DNA of 64,000 nucleotides from Anderseniella sp. (GCA_028289645.1 JANQOK010000013.1:519191-583190); one strand, 5' to 3'; counted from the stretch's first letter, positions 18,474 through 27,990 are shown. Made by a program: numbers and translations. The notes: a model not told the origin generated them from the sequence alone.

Positions 18474-18514
18474 TGCGGGATCAGGATTTCAATGACCATG
18501 CAAAGGATACCGAG

Positions 18515-19171
18515 ATGGAAGCGGAATACTGGCATCAAAAGTGGCGCACGGACGATATCGGGTTCCATGAAGCCGAGGGCAACCTCTTGCTGCATGCCAA
18601 TTTCAAGGAGTTGGCGTTACCTGCCGGCAGCCGGGTGTTTGTTCCCCTGTGCGGCAAAACCCGCGACATCGGCTGGCTGATGTCACAAGGCTATCGGGTT
18701 GTCGGCGTGGAGCTGAATGAGCCGGCGGTTCGGCAATTGTTCGAAGATCTGCAGTTGGTGCCGACGGCAACCACGACAGGTGGCATGACGTGTCTAGAGG
18801 CCGGTGACCTGGAGGTCTTTGTCGGCGATTTCTTCACGCTTGCACCGGACATGCTGGACCCTGTCGACGCCATCTTCGACCGTGGAGCGCTGGTGGCGCT
18901 GCCGGAAGACATGCGCACCCGCTATGCCCGTCACCTAACCAGAATTGCCGGTCATGCCCCGCAACTGCTGGTGACATTTGAATATGACCAGACGCAGATG
19001 AATGGTCCTCCGTTCTCCATTGGCGATGCCGACGTCCGCAGCCATTATCAGGACAGCTATAGAATAATGCCCCTGGCCAGCGTCGATGTGGCGGGAAAGC
19101 TGAAAGGCAAATGCGACGCGACCGAAAACGTCTGGCTTCTGCACCCCAGGCATGTCCCATCCGTATCCTGA
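18515..19171 (+). CDS. tpm: Thiopurine S-methyltransferase family protein
   Basis: A 218-residue SAM-dependent methyltransferase, exactly the usual bacterial Tpm length. Family motifs are YWHQKWRTDDIGFHE (5-19), VFVPLCGKTRDIGWLMSQGYRVVGVELNE (SAM-binding motif I and post-I) and DAIFDRGALVALPEDMR. Bacterial Tpm methylates thiopurines and also selenium and tellurium oxyanions, which makes them volatile. ATG 18515 is preferred because AAGGA stands about eight bases upstream. A possible start at 18443 is excluded because it overlaps the -35 box. Expression is probably controlled by the divergent MerR regulator. Confidence 0.93.
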   Translation: MEAEYWHQKWRTDDIGFHEAEGNLLLHANFKELALPAGSRVFVPLCGKTRDIGWLMSQGYRVVGVELNEPAVRQLFEDLQLVPTATTTGGMTCLEAGDLEVFVGDFFTLAPDMLDPVDAIFDRGALVALPEDMRTRYARHLTRIAGHAPQLLVTFEYDQTQMNGPPFSIGDADVRSHYQDSYRIMPLASVDVAGKLKGKCDATENVWLLHPRHVPSVS

Positions 19172-19281
19172 CATCCAGTGTGGGGTTTCGCACATAATCC
19201 ACCATGACCGGCACGTAAGAATTGGTCTCGTCCGGCAAGTTGACACGGTCGCTTGCCGCTGAAGCCAACAGGGGCGTGCCA

Positions 19282-22143
19282 ATGTCACATACATTCCTAA
19301 CTGTCGCTGTGCCGCTGGATACCGGCAACACCGATGATGTCAATGCGAGGCTGGACAGCTACGGCAACCCTTTTCGCCGTGATTTGCGCAATTTGTTCCG
19401 CGGCAGCAGTGTACATTTCATGTCGGTCAATGTGCTGCCGGCTGACAGGGACAATAGTCATGGCGCCTTTCTGGTGATCGAGACCAGCCAGGATGGCGAC
19501 AAGCAGGCGGCCATAGATGACATTGCGACACGGTTGAGGGACGTCTTGCGGGACATTCTCTCGGTTGCCGGACATGAGGTTGAAGAGGCCAAGCTGGCTG
19601 AATTCCTGACCGAGCACTCACACGATTCAGGTCTGGGGCTGTTCAGTACGCCCGGACTGAACCACGCCGGTACCCCAGGCATGACCGCGACACGAATTCG
19701 GCGGGAATGGGACTTTGCCAGAAGGGTGCGGGAGTTGGCTGGGGAAGGGTCGGTTTCCGGATCGCCCCTTGAGATCCTGAACCAGGTGCACGAACGGATG
19801 GCCGGTCTGGCGGAATTTGCGGATATGATGCGGGTCGAGGACGTGCCATTCGCACGCTCCAACGCAGCGGTCTCTGTTCCCATTGTAAAGATGGTGATCA
19901 ACGGGCTGAAGACTTTCACCTGGCCTTATCTGATAGTTTTTGCCATCGCATTGTTCTGGGCGGTTGGTTTTGCCGGCAGGGCGGGTGGAGCCTGGTTTGC
20001 GGTCGCTATGGGTGGTTTGACGTTGTTGGGCGGCGTATTGATCCTGGCGGCGGCCGTCGGATTGATCTACGCCCGGCTGCGCGCCAGGGAGCGCACCGAC
20101 AGCGCCGCTGACCTGACACCTGACTATGATGTGCTAAGTCAGGTAATGGCGCGGGAAAACAACGGCAGCATCAACCACCTCTATGGTGTCTCGAAGATGA
20201 AACCGGGCAGGTTGCGCCGACTGACACTCAGGTTTGCCTTCTGGTTCATCGCGCAGATGGCGACCCACGTTTTCAGGCCCGGTTATCTGGGCAATATCGG
20301 CACCATTCACTTTGCGCGCTGGATCATGGTGCCCGGTACCGACAAGTTGCTGTTCTTTTCCAACTATGGCGGCAGCTGGGAAAGCTACCTGGAAGACTTC
20401 ATCACCAAGGCATCCGGCGGTCTCACTGCCGTGTGGAGCAATACCGAGGAATATCCGAAAACCGAGAACCTGTTTCTGAAAGGTGCGACAGACGGCGACC
20501 GGTTCAAGCGCTGGGCGCGACGTCAGCAATTGCCGACAAGACTGTGGTATTCAGCCTATCCCAATACGACGACAGACCGGATTCGGGGAAATGCCTTTAT
20601 CCGCCGCGGGTTGTTGACGGCAAAGACCGAGAGTCAAGCGCGCGAATGGCTGTCTCTCATCGGTTCACGGCGGATGCCGGCTCATGCGCTTGAGACAGAT
20701 GAAATTCAGACCATTCTGTTCGGTGGCTTGAGGAAACTCAATGAAGCCGCCTGCCTGCTGATCAAACTGCCTGATGACAGCTCGAAGGCGAAGGCCTGGC
20801 TCAGGGAGCTGCAGGGGCACGTGCGCTACGGCGACCGGCCGCCGGACAGAAAGGCGATTCTCTTTGCCGTTACCTCTTCCGGCCTGTCCAAGCTTGGCCT
20901 GACGGCGGAACAGATGTCCGCGTTTCCTGCCGCCTTTCGGCAAGGCATGAACGAACCGACACGCGCCAAACATGTGCTGAAAGATACCGGCGACGACAAA
21001 CCCGAAGACTGGTGGTGGGGCAACGAAGCGGCCGCCGTGGATGCCGCAATCATCGTCTACGCCCAGACCAGTCAATTCGAAAAGGCTGTTGGCGAGCAGG
21101 TGACACTGTTCACTGGGCACGGTTGCGAGCTTGTCCATCAGATCACCGCGAAAGCCAGCCCCGCCGGCGGTGGTGTGGAAAGGGAAGCGTTCGGATTTGC
21201 CGATGGGATATCGCAGCCGATCCTGAAGGGGACGCGCCGTTCCATCGCGCGGGCCGATGCAATACATACCGTAGAACCCGGTGAATTCATTCTGGGCTAC
21301 CCCGACAACCGCAACTTCATGCCGACCAGCCCGCTGCTGCCCGCCAAGGATGATCCAAACAACATCTTGCCCGTGCACAAGCCGTTGGCGGAAGCAGACG
21401 ACTGGCCGGACTTTGCAGCAGACGAGGTCGACCGGCCACGAAATATCGGCCGCAACGGATCGTATCTGGTCGTCAGGCAACTGGAGCAGGACGTGGATGC
21501 GTTCCATGACTTCTCCAAGAAGGCGGCGGATGAGATCAAGAACCGCCAGGGCATTCCGCCGGGCGCTACCAGGAAGCAACTTCAGGAATGGATTGAAGCC
21601 AAGATGGTGGGGCGCTGGAAAAACGGCACTTCGCTGGTGCGGTATCCGTTTGAGGAGGGTGACGGAAAGCCGGACAACGAGTTTCTGTTCGGCCAGGAGG
21701 ATCCTTCAGGCTTCCGCTGTCCGTTTGGCGCCCATATCCGGCGCGCCAATCCGCGGGACAGCCTGCACCCGCAAGACAGCGAAGCCGAGCTGTCGATCAG
21801 CAACAAGCACCGCATACTGCGTGTGGGTCGCCAGTACGATGTGTCCGGTGCCGGTCATGAAGAGGCCAGCGATCCGGGCCTGCTGTTCATGTGCCTTAAC
21901 GGCGATCTGGAGCGGCAGTTTGAGTTTGTGCAGCAAACCTGGTGCATGGAGCGCATGTTCCACGGCATGGACGGCGAGGTGGACTCGATTTTGGGCCGCG
22001 GTCGCAAAGGTGGCCGGCTGACGATCCCGACGCCGCAAGGTCCGATCTCCATAACCGGGCTGCAGGATTTCGTGCGCACGCGCGGCGGTGCCTATTTCTT
22101 CATGCCCGGACGCAGCACGATAAAGTACCTGGCTGAAACGTGA
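19282..22143 (+). CDS. DyP-type heme peroxidase fused to a large membrane-linked N-terminal region
   Basis: A 953-residue protein, far longer than ordinary DyP peroxidases (300-500). The DyP domain occupies roughly residues 480-950: GFADGISQP with the distal Asp641, the distal arginine region GRNGSYLVVRQLEQD, and the proximal heme ligand His818 in CPFGAHIRRANPR. The N-terminal half starts with a small alpha/beta domain (1-190). Two adjacent hydrophobic helices follow (about 215-270), then a second unrecognised domain (about 320-460). The heme domain is therefore probably membrane-tethered. ATG 19282 has AGGGGC seven bases before it. DyPs oxidise dyes, lignin-like phenols or metals with peroxide; the natural substrate is unknown. 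Confidence 0.85.
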   Translation: MSHTFLTVAVPLDTGNTDDVNARLDSYGNPFRRDLRNLFRGSSVHFMSVNVLPADRDNSHGAFLVIETSQDGDKQAAIDDIATRLRDVLRDILSVAGHEVEEAKLAEFLTEHSHDSGLGLFSTPGLNHAGTPGMTATRIRREWDFARRVRELAGEGSVSGSPLEILNQVHERMAGLAEFADMMRVEDVPFARSNAAVSVPIVKMVINGLKTFTWPYLIVFAIALFWAVGFAGRAGGAWFAVAMGGLTLLGGVLILAAAVGLIYARLRARERTDSAADLTPDYDVLSQVMARENNGSINHLYGVSKMKPGRLRRLTLRFAFWFIAQMATHVFRPGYLGNIGTIHFARWIMVPGTDKLLFFSNYGGSWESYLEDFITKASGGLTAVWSNTEEYPKTENLFLKGATDGDRFKRWARRQQLPTRLWYSAYPNTTTDRIRGNAFIRRGLLTAKTESQAREWLSLIGSRRMPAHALETDEIQTILFGGLRKLNEAACLLIKLPDDSSKAKAWLRELQGHVRYGDRPPDRKAILFAVTSSGLSKLGLTAEQMSAFPAAFRQGMNEPTRAKHVLKDTGDDKPEDWWWGNEAAAVDAAIIVYAQTSQFEKAVGEQVTLFTGHGCELVHQITAKASPAGGGVEREAFGFADGISQPILKGTRRSIARADAIHTVEPGEFILGYPDNRNFMPTSPLLPAKDDPNNILPVHKPLAEADDWPDFAADEVDRPRNIGRNGSYLVVRQLEQDVDAFHDFSKKAADEIKNRQGIPPGATRKQLQEWIEAKMVGRWKNGTSLVRYPFEEGDGKPDNEFLFGQEDPSGFRCPFGAHIRRANPRDSLHPQDSEAELSISNKHRILRVGRQYDVSGAGHEEASDPGLLFMCLNGDLERQFEFVQQTWCMERMFHGMDGEVDSILGRGRKGGRLTIPTPQGPISITGLQDFVRTRGGAYFFMPGRSTIKYLAET

Positions 22144-22204
22144 CCTTGTCGGTGCCGTGCCAGCGGCATCCACGCTGTTGGCGTTCAACTGCCGGACGCA
22201 GTTC

Positions 22205-24070
22205 CTACCTGGCCTTACGCGCCCGCCGGCGCGGGGTCTCGTTGCCGGACTTGCTCTCGGCAAGCCCTGCGTCTGCATCGGTGGCGAACAGGTCAGAAAG
22301 CTCCTGGGCATGACGCTTGGCACTCTCGGCCATCTTCTGCACGTCGGAATAGTGCTGGTAGTCATCGTACAGCCTGGCCCGGTCGCCGGAGGCGAATGCC
22401 TTGATGGTGCGTGCAGCCTCTTCACGGCCGAGGCCTGCCTCGATCAGCACGCGGCGAGACATTTCCACGGCAGACAGGAAGGTTTCACGCATGATGTGCT
22501 CGACGCCGTGATCCATCAGCTTGTGGACATGGTTTCGGTCCCGGGCACGCACGTAGACGGGCAGGTCCGGGTATTTCTTGCGCACCAGTTGAACGATCTT
22601 CAGCGACGCTTCCGGATTGGACACACATACTACGAAGGCGCGTGCCTTGCTGATCTGGGCCGCGTCCAGGATGTCCTGGCGCGAGGCATCTCCGAAATAC
22701 ACCTTGCCGCCAAACTTGCGCACGATCTCAATCTGGGTCGGATCACCATCCAGCGCCGTGAACGGTATCTTGCGGGCGGCAAGGACACGGGCGATGATCT
22801 GGCCGAACCGCCCCAGGCCGGCAATCACCACGTGTCCGCCCTGATCCGGCATGTCATCGTGCTTGTCGTCGGTCTCGGAGACAGGGGCGGCCCGGTTGGA
22901 CAGCCAGCCCTCAACCAGCATCAGCAGTGGCGTGGCCACCATGGTCAGCGTGACCACCACATTGACTTTCGAGGCAAAGTCACGGGTGATGACAAAGGCA
23001 GCCAACGCGGTGGTGGTCAGAACAAAGGCGAATTCACCACCCTGGGCCAGCGCGACGGAAAACCTGCGGGCGCTTTTCGTGTTCAGTCCGAAATATCTGC
23101 CGGTAAAGAACAGTATGATGCCCTTTGTGACCATCAGAATGATGGCGGCAAGCAGAATGGTGCCGGGTATCTGGGTGATGAGCCCCAGGTCAAGCGACAT
23201 GCCGACGGCGACAAAGAACATGCCGAGCAGCAGAGATTCAAACGGCTTGATGTCGGCTTCGATCTCATGCCGGTAGGCGGAGTCGGCCAGCAGCGCGCCG
23301 GCGATGAAGGCACCCAGGGCAGGTGACAGGCCGGCGCCCTTCATGATGATCTCGATAACCACGATGGTGAGCAGTGCGAATGCCGTCATGGCTTCCGAAA
23401 CACCGGTCTTGGCAATCAGGTGGAACACGAAGCCGAGAACATACCGCCCGGCAAGTATCACGATGCAGATGGCGCCCAGCGCCTTGGCTGCGCCATACCA
23501 GGTCATGGTCGCCTGTTCGCCGCCGCTGACCGCCAGCAGGCCGACGAACGCGATCATCGGTATGGCGGCGATGTCCTGGAACAACAGTACGGCGAACGCC
23601 AGCCTCCCATGGCGGTGTTCAAGTTCGCCCTGCTCCTTCAGGACCTGAAGGACCATGGCGGTCGACGACAGCGCCAGCGCCAGTCCGGTGAACAGGGCGA
23701 TGCGCCAGCTATACTGGGCGGCCAGCATCATGCCGAACAATACCAGGGCCGATACCAGGACCTGGGTTCCGCCTGCGCCGATCACCGATTTGCGCATGGA
23801 GAACAGGCGCTGGGGCCGCAATTCCAGGCCGATCAGGAACAACAACAGGACGACGCCGAACTCGGCCACGTGGAGCATTCGTTCCGCGTCGGTGAAGATA
23901 CGCAGCACGAACGGCCCGATGATCACGCCGGCAAACAGATAGCCAAGCACCGCGCCGATGCGGAAATATTTGGCCAGGGGAGCGATCAGCGCTGCTGACG
24001 CCAAAAGGATGGCAATCTGGAACAGACTGATATTGCCCAATGTCACAACCTCCACGTATTGTCCGCTCAT
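22205..24070 (-). CDS. Monovalent cation:proton antiporter-2 (KefB/KefC-like)
   Basis: About 621 residues. Twelve or so membrane helices fill residues 1-390, including the core GLELRPQRLFSMRK and LALSSTAMVLQVL segments of CPA2 exchangers. An RCK_N Rossmann domain (about 410-530) follows, with GLGRFGQIIARVLAARKIPFTALDGD and GDASRQDILDAA. Kef systems release K+ to acidify the cytoplasm during electrophile stress. There is no ancillary KefF/KefG gene beside it, so glutathione gating is unproven. I chose ATG 24070; a GTG at 24115 is in frame but would overlap the pirin promoter region. It is divergent from pirin and converges on the DyP gene with a 61-base gap. Confidence 0.92.
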   Translation of the reverse strand: MSGQYVEVVTLGNISLFQIAILLASAALIAPLAKYFRIGAVLGYLFAGVIIGPFVLRIFTDAERMLHVAEFGVVLLLFLIGLELRPQRLFSMRKSVIGAGGTQVLVSALVLFGMMLAAQYSWRIALFTGLALALSSTAMVLQVLKEQGELEHRHGRLAFAVLLFQDIAAIPMIAFVGLLAVSGGEQATMTWYGAAKALGAICIVILAGRYVLGFVFHLIAKTGVSEAMTAFALLTIVVIEIIMKGAGLSPALGAFIAGALLADSAYRHEIEADIKPFESLLLGMFFVAVGMSLDLGLITQIPGTILLAAIILMVTKGIILFFTGRYFGLNTKSARRFSVALAQGGEFAFVLTTTALAAFVITRDFASKVNVVVTLTMVATPLLMLVEGWLSNRAAPVSETDDKHDDMPDQGGHVVIAGLGRFGQIIARVLAARKIPFTALDGDPTQIEIVRKFGGKVYFGDASRQDILDAAQISKARAFVVCVSNPEASLKIVQLVRKKYPDLPVYVRARDRNHVHKLMDHGVEHIMRETFLSAVEMSRRVLIEAGLGREEAARTIKAFASGDRARLYDDYQHYSDVQKMAESAKRHAQELSDLFATDADAGLAESKSGNETPRRRARKAR

Positions 24071-24117
24071 GTTGCCGCAAGTGCGGCGGTTCGGCCAGAC
24101 AGAAATTGGAGACACTG

Positions 24118-25038
24118 ATGAGCAGGTTTGACTGTGATGACCCGGTGGTCGGCGACAAGGGTTCGTGCGATGCGATAGAACACATCATCGTGCCGCGGGC
24201 GCGGGACATCGGAGACTTCGAAGTGCGGCGCGCGCTGCCGTCGGCCAAGAAACAGATGATCGGACCGTTCATCTTCTTTGACCAGATGGGGCCGGCGAAA
24301 CTGGAGGCCGGCAAGGGCATTGATGTGCGTCCGCATCCACACATTGGGCTGTCCACGGTGACATGGCTGTTCGAGGGCCAGATCTTTCACCGCGACAGTC
24401 TTGGTGTCGAACAGGCAATCGATCCAGGTGCGCTCAACTGGATGCGGGCTGGCAGGGGCATCGTGCACTCTGAGCGCACAGCGCCCGAAGAGCGAGCCAG
24501 CGACAAGAGCCTGTATGGAATCCAGTCATGGGTCGCATTGCCGAAAGACCAGGAGGAGGCCGATCCGGGCTTCTGGCATCACGGGGCAGACGATTTGCCG
24601 GTCATCACTGACGGCGGCGTCATGTTGCGTGTCATCGCCGGCAGCATGTTTGGCGAGACATCGCCGGTCAAAACCCATTCCGACATGTTCTACGGCGAAG
24701 CGGTGATGCACCCCGGCGCCACCATGCCGTTGCCAGCGGTGCACGAAGAACGCGCCATCTATGTGGTGTCCGGCCAGATCCGCATTGCCGGTGACCTGTT
24801 CGAAGGCGGTCAGCTGCTGGTGTTGCGCCCGGGAGATGCGATCACCATCACAGCTGTAAAAGTCGCCCGCATAATGGTGCTGGGCGGTGAGCCGATGGAC
24901 GGCCCACGCCATATCTGGTGGAATTTCGTATCGTCATCCAAAGAGCGTATTGAACAGGCCAGGCAGGAATGGCGCGACGCGAAATTCGACATTGTGCCGG
25001 GCGATGCAGAAGAGTTCATTCCATTGCCGAAGCGATGA
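24118..25038 (+). CDS. Pirin-family cupin protein
   Basis: A 306-residue double cupin. The four metal ligands of pirin are in place: His73 and His75 (RPHPHIGLST), His119 and Glu121 (GIVHSERT), with the usual spacing. The second cupin (about 170-280) lacks a clear metal site. Bacterial pirins include quercetin dioxygenases and redox- or stress-linked regulators. ATG 24118 follows GGAG by six bases; an upstream ATG at 24040 in the same frame encodes a Cys-rich leader without family similarity. It is divergent from the Kef-type antiporter, which fits an electrophile or oxidative-stress theme. Confidence 0.93.
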   Translation: MSRFDCDDPVVGDKGSCDAIEHIIVPRARDIGDFEVRRALPSAKKQMIGPFIFFDQMGPAKLEAGKGIDVRPHPHIGLSTVTWLFEGQIFHRDSLGVEQAIDPGALNWMRAGRGIVHSERTAPEERASDKSLYGIQSWVALPKDQEEADPGFWHHGADDLPVITDGGVMLRVIAGSMFGETSPVKTHSDMFYGEAVMHPGATMPLPAVHEERAIYVVSGQIRIAGDLFEGGQLLVLRPGDAITITAVKVARIMVLGGEPMDGPRHIWWNFVSSSKERIEQARQEWRDAKFDIVPGDAEEFIPLPKR

Positions 25039-25047
25039 TGCTGCCGT

Positions 25048-25983
25048 TCATCCAGATGGCTTGAAGTCGCCGCCCAGCCGGTTCGCCAGCCAATTTGCAT
25101 AAATGGCGCGCCATCCGGTTTGCCGGGTTGTGAGAAACCAGGATTGCCGCAGGTCCCAGTCGCGCTTCCACTGTTCCGCCAGCCGACCTTTATCTCCAGG
25201 GTAACCGGCAAGAGCATACATCGTGAATTCGCAGAAGTAGATGTTTTCGCCTGCCAGATAGAAGTCGCACCGAATGTGATCGAAACCTGCCGCCAAGCGT
25301 TCGGCGAGTTCAACAATCTTGCGATATTGCGCCGGCACATCCAGGACCCGATAGGCATATTTGGGGCTGTAATGAGGTTTCAGCGGTGTGCCGTCGCGAT
25401 CATATCTCGTTGTATTGGGGTCTGCCCCGTAGCTGTCCCGCATGCATTGAACATGCTGGACCCTGCCGTTGACCACATAGACATTGAAGTCTTGCAAAGG
25501 TTCGCCATCGGGGCCGACAACAAACTCTTCAACAAAGATCTTGCGGTCGATGTCTCGATAGCCCCACTCTCCATTTGCCTGTCCATAGGGTTTGGACAGC
25601 CAACCGTCTGTCTTCGTTTTCAAGCTTTGCCGATCCAGCTTGGTGCAATGCAGAAATACAACCTGGCCCGATGCATGATTGCTTTTCAACACGGCGGGCG
25701 TGTCCAGCACATGATCGGGAATGTCATCAAAGTCCTTGCCTGACCACAGCACCTTTGGAAGCATCAGTTCGGGACACGTCCGAGCCACATAATCCTTGGC
25801 GCAAAGCTTGTCACTGAGCAATGCAAAGAGCGGGTTTCGATCGAATATCTTACGCCACAGGAATTTCTCCTCAGCAGTTTGCGGAATCGCGACATTTGGC
25901 AGGTGTCCCAACTTCAGTGCAAACCGGAGGACCAGGTTGATGTTTAGCAGGAAAATCAACGAGTTAACGAGGTACGCTTGCAT
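25048..25983 (-). CDS. TupA-type ATP-grasp protein
   Basis: A 311-residue protein of the TupA-like ATP-grasp family. The N-terminus is hydrophobic (about 3-24). The ATP-grasp core shows VLKSNHASGQVVF, then EWGYRDIDRKIFVEEFVVGPDGEPLQDFNVYVVNGRVQHVQ, then the metal-ligand end DHIRCDFYLAGENIYFCEFT. Such genes sit in polysaccharide clusters and are thought to attach an amino acid or similar group to a sugar or polymer; TupA takes part in polyglutamate-teichuronopeptide formation in Bacillus. It is seven bases downstream of a GNAT gene in the same direction. A second member of this family lies at 52923-53936. Confidence 0.82.
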   Translation of the reverse strand: MQAYLVNSLIFLLNINLVLRFALKLGHLPNVAIPQTAEEKFLWRKIFDRNPLFALLSDKLCAKDYVARTCPELMLPKVLWSGKDFDDIPDHVLDTPAVLKSNHASGQVVFLHCTKLDRQSLKTKTDGWLSKPYGQANGEWGYRDIDRKIFVEEFVVGPDGEPLQDFNVYVVNGRVQHVQCMRDSYGADPNTTRYDRDGTPLKPHYSPKYAYRVLDVPAQYRKIVELAERLAAGFDHIRCDFYLAGENIYFCEFTMYALAGYPGDKGRLAEQWKRDWDLRQSWFLTTRQTGWRAIYANWLANRLGGDFKPSG

Positions 25984-25990
25984 GCGCGCT

Positions 25991-26707
25991 TCAACCTCCG
26001 CCTCGAATGGAGGCAGCGGTGCGAAGGCGACGGCCTGCCACAGCGATGTTCTGATAGGTGTAAGCCAGCGGTTCCCGAGACCGTACGGGAACGGCTATGC
26101 ATTGTCGTTGCCGCAGCATTGCCAGATGTTCCGACCAGTTGGACAGTTCGTGAAACTGATCCTGATCGGGCAGCGGCATCCGTTCGACCGTGGTCGACTG
26201 CAGATGCAGAAAATTCTCGCCATCCTTGTCGACATGGATTCCAACCAGGCAGGAGCCGTTGCGCGCCAGCGTCTTCAGTATTGCGATGTTGCTTGGAAAT
26301 ATCGAGCCGGCAACAAAGCTGGCGCCAATTGACATTGCCAGTTTGACCTCTTCACCGATCAGTCGGGCGGCCAAGCCTCGCCCCTGGTATGCGGGGTCGA
26401 GTCCCACTCCACCTGAGTAGGCAACTTCGCCCTGGTCGATGCCCAGCAACGATAACGCGCTTTGCAGGCCATCAACACACGGCGGTGGATGTAGCAGGAT
26501 CGAGTATCCGATCAACTGGCGGTCGGCAAACAGCCCTATCGCATGGCCATTGTGCTGCAGGACAGACTGAAACCATGACCGGTCACGTTCTACGAGAAAC
26601 GCTTTCGATGATGTCGTAGCCACTATGGCAGCATGGAGCCGGCTGACGGCTGCTACATCATTCGGCGACAACCGCCGAAACGCCAAATGAGAATCCGCAT
26701 CCGTCAT
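25991..26707 (-). CDS. GNAT-family N-acetyltransferase
   Basis: A 238-residue protein with the GNAT acetyl-CoA site at SGGVGLDPAYQGRGLAARLIG (about 98-118; Q-x-R-G-x-A motif A) after a beta-strand ending in VAYSG. Downstream motif B is weaker (NIAILKTLARNGSCLVG). It acetylates an amine, but the acceptor is unknown. It is seven bases upstream of the TupA-type ATP-grasp gene, so the two may modify the same sugar or amino-acid moiety. The 221 bases between this gene and the SDR gene at 26929 contain no gene that I can support. Confidence 0.85.
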   Translation of the reverse strand: MTDADSHLAFRRLSPNDVAAVSRLHAAIVATTSSKAFLVERDRSWFQSVLQHNGHAIGLFADRQLIGYSILLHPPPCVDGLQSALSLLGIDQGEVAYSGGVGLDPAYQGRGLAARLIGEEVKLAMSIGASFVAGSIFPSNIAILKTLARNGSCLVGIHVDKDGENFLHLQSTTVERMPLPDQDQFHELSNWSEHLAMLRQRQCIAVPVRSREPLAYTYQNIAVAGRRLRTAASIRGGG

Positions 26708-26928
26708 CGGACCCGGGGCTCGTCTGCGAGCAGGTTAGAAGGTACGTTCATGAACTTCTCAGACGATCTGCAATTCAGTCGATGTCTCTTCTATCCTCTC
26801 AGCACAAGGATCATAAGCGAGCGGAACAAAATGTCCATATGATAACCGGCACCATCGATGCAGTTTGATAACCAGGCAGGCCCTGCGCCCCAGGAACCGA
26901 TCGTGAAACGTTTCTGCTGCAGCAATGC

Positions 26929-27693
26929 CTAGACGCACCGCCCGGCATCTACGGGCAGTGCGCATCCGGTCAACGTGGCGGCTTCTTTCGGAGAGGCTAA
27001 AAAGACAGCCGCGTTTCCAACATCTTCAGGAGTGATCAACCTGCCAAGAGGCAATGCTCCAGCAAACGCGGCGGCATCTTCATCGCTCAGGCTGCCACCT
27101 GCAAATTCGGCCAGCATTGGTGTTTCGCCAACTGCCGGAAACAGACCGTTGACCCGGATTCTTTCAGGAGCAAGTTCAAGCGCGAGTGATTTCATGAAGT
27201 AGGCTGTCGCCGCCTTTGCCATTCCATAGCCGTACAACTGCGGTCTGGGCACCAGGGCGATTCCTGACACTGTTACGATGATAGACGCATCATGAGCAGT
27301 TCTCAAAGCCGGGAGGGCGGCCTGACAGCTTTGAACAACACCTACCGAGTTGGTTTCGAACTGACGATGCAGTTCGCCGACCGGCGTATCGGATATGGAA
27401 ACCGGCCGCTGGCCAATACCTGCATTTGCAACGAGAGTGTTAAGAGAGCCGAGCTTTTCCCGGCAGAACGCGATCCCGGCATCCAGGCTTTCCCTGTCGG
27501 TAACGTCTAGGCCTACACCAAATGCATGGCCGCCTTCAGCGCACAATTCCTCTGCTAGTTTTGCTGCCGAGGCAGCGTCCAAATCAGCGGCAACGACACT
27601 TGCGCCTTCGCGGGAAAACGCTCTGGCTATTCCTGCGCCAAACCCGGAACCTGCACCTGTCACGATGGCTGTTCTACCAAGCAGTCGTGCCAT
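26929..27693 (-). CDS. Short-chain dehydrogenase/reductase
   Basis: A 254-residue classical SDR. NAD(P) is bound by TGAGSGFGAGIARAF (about 11-25); VVAADLD suggests an NAD(H) preference from the aspartate at the end of strand two. NAG is present in VANAGIG, and the catalytic Ser-Tyr-Lys lies in VSGIAL and YGMAK. ATG 27693 is chosen because GAGGAGG sits seven bases upstream; the longer frame to 27777 has no similarity and no ribosome-binding site. The substrate is unknown. It is a single gene, facing away from nothing obvious; a decayed gene fragment lies upstream. Confidence 0.88.
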   Translation of the reverse strand: MARLLGRTAIVTGAGSGFGAGIARAFSREGASVVAADLDAASAAKLAEELCAEGGHAFGVGLDVTDRESLDAGIAFCREKLGSLNTLVANAGIGQRPVSISDTPVGELHRQFETNSVGVVQSCQAALPALRTAHDASIIVTVSGIALVPRPQLYGYGMAKAATAYFMKSLALELAPERIRVNGLFPAVGETPMLAEFAGGSLSDEDAAAFAGALPLGRLITPEDVGNAAVFLASPKEAATLTGCALPVDAGRCV

Positions 27694-27871
27694 GGCATTG
27701 CCTCCTCTGTCACTCCATTGTCGAGAATACAGCAGATCAGAACAGCATTGCATGTTCAATCTGTAACAGCTGCGCATCCCAGCTCAATGTGGTTGCAGTC
27801 GGGCGAGTTCAGTATGGCTATGGGGTGCGAGGTGTCGTTCGGATTTTTGTGAGTTTGAGACGTCTTTTGGC

Positions 27872-27990
27872 CTGGTCAGAACCCCCCACGTTCGTGCGCG
27901 TACCGGTAACGATGGTCACTGGTGTGGGTCTGTTGGCGTCAAGACAGGTATGGCAGCCCGGCGCTAGCGTCCGCATGCCTGGCGGTTCTT
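27872..27990 (-). pseudogene. Decayed 3'-end copy of the 32721-33653 exported-protein gene
   Basis: On the minus strand this stretch reads GMRTLAPG..T..D......VTIVTGTRTNV, which matches the last 35-40 codons of the gene at 32721-33653 (GMLTLAPG..T..D......VIIVAGKRTNV). The DNA itself aligns along its length, with a one-base insertion and a compensating deletion, and even through the stop codon, where TAG has become CAG. There is no start and no N-terminal part: the fragment abuts the lysR stop at 28013. It is a remnant of a paralogue or of an ancestral copy cut off by a rearrangement. Confidence 0.65.

Noticed and set aside
20665..21579. 304-codon leftward frame opposite the DyP domain
   Set aside because: The peroxidase motifs on the plus strand are intact, so this is a shadow.
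22157..23326. 389-codon rightward frame opposite the Kef-type antiporter
   Set aside because: Long only because of high GC on the opposite strand; the antiporter is clear and complete.
24041..24067. TGTCACA before the pirin gene as a third ECF41 promoter
   Set aside because: The base string 16 bases downstream is CGCT, not CGTC, and the site lies inside the antiporter 5' coding region.
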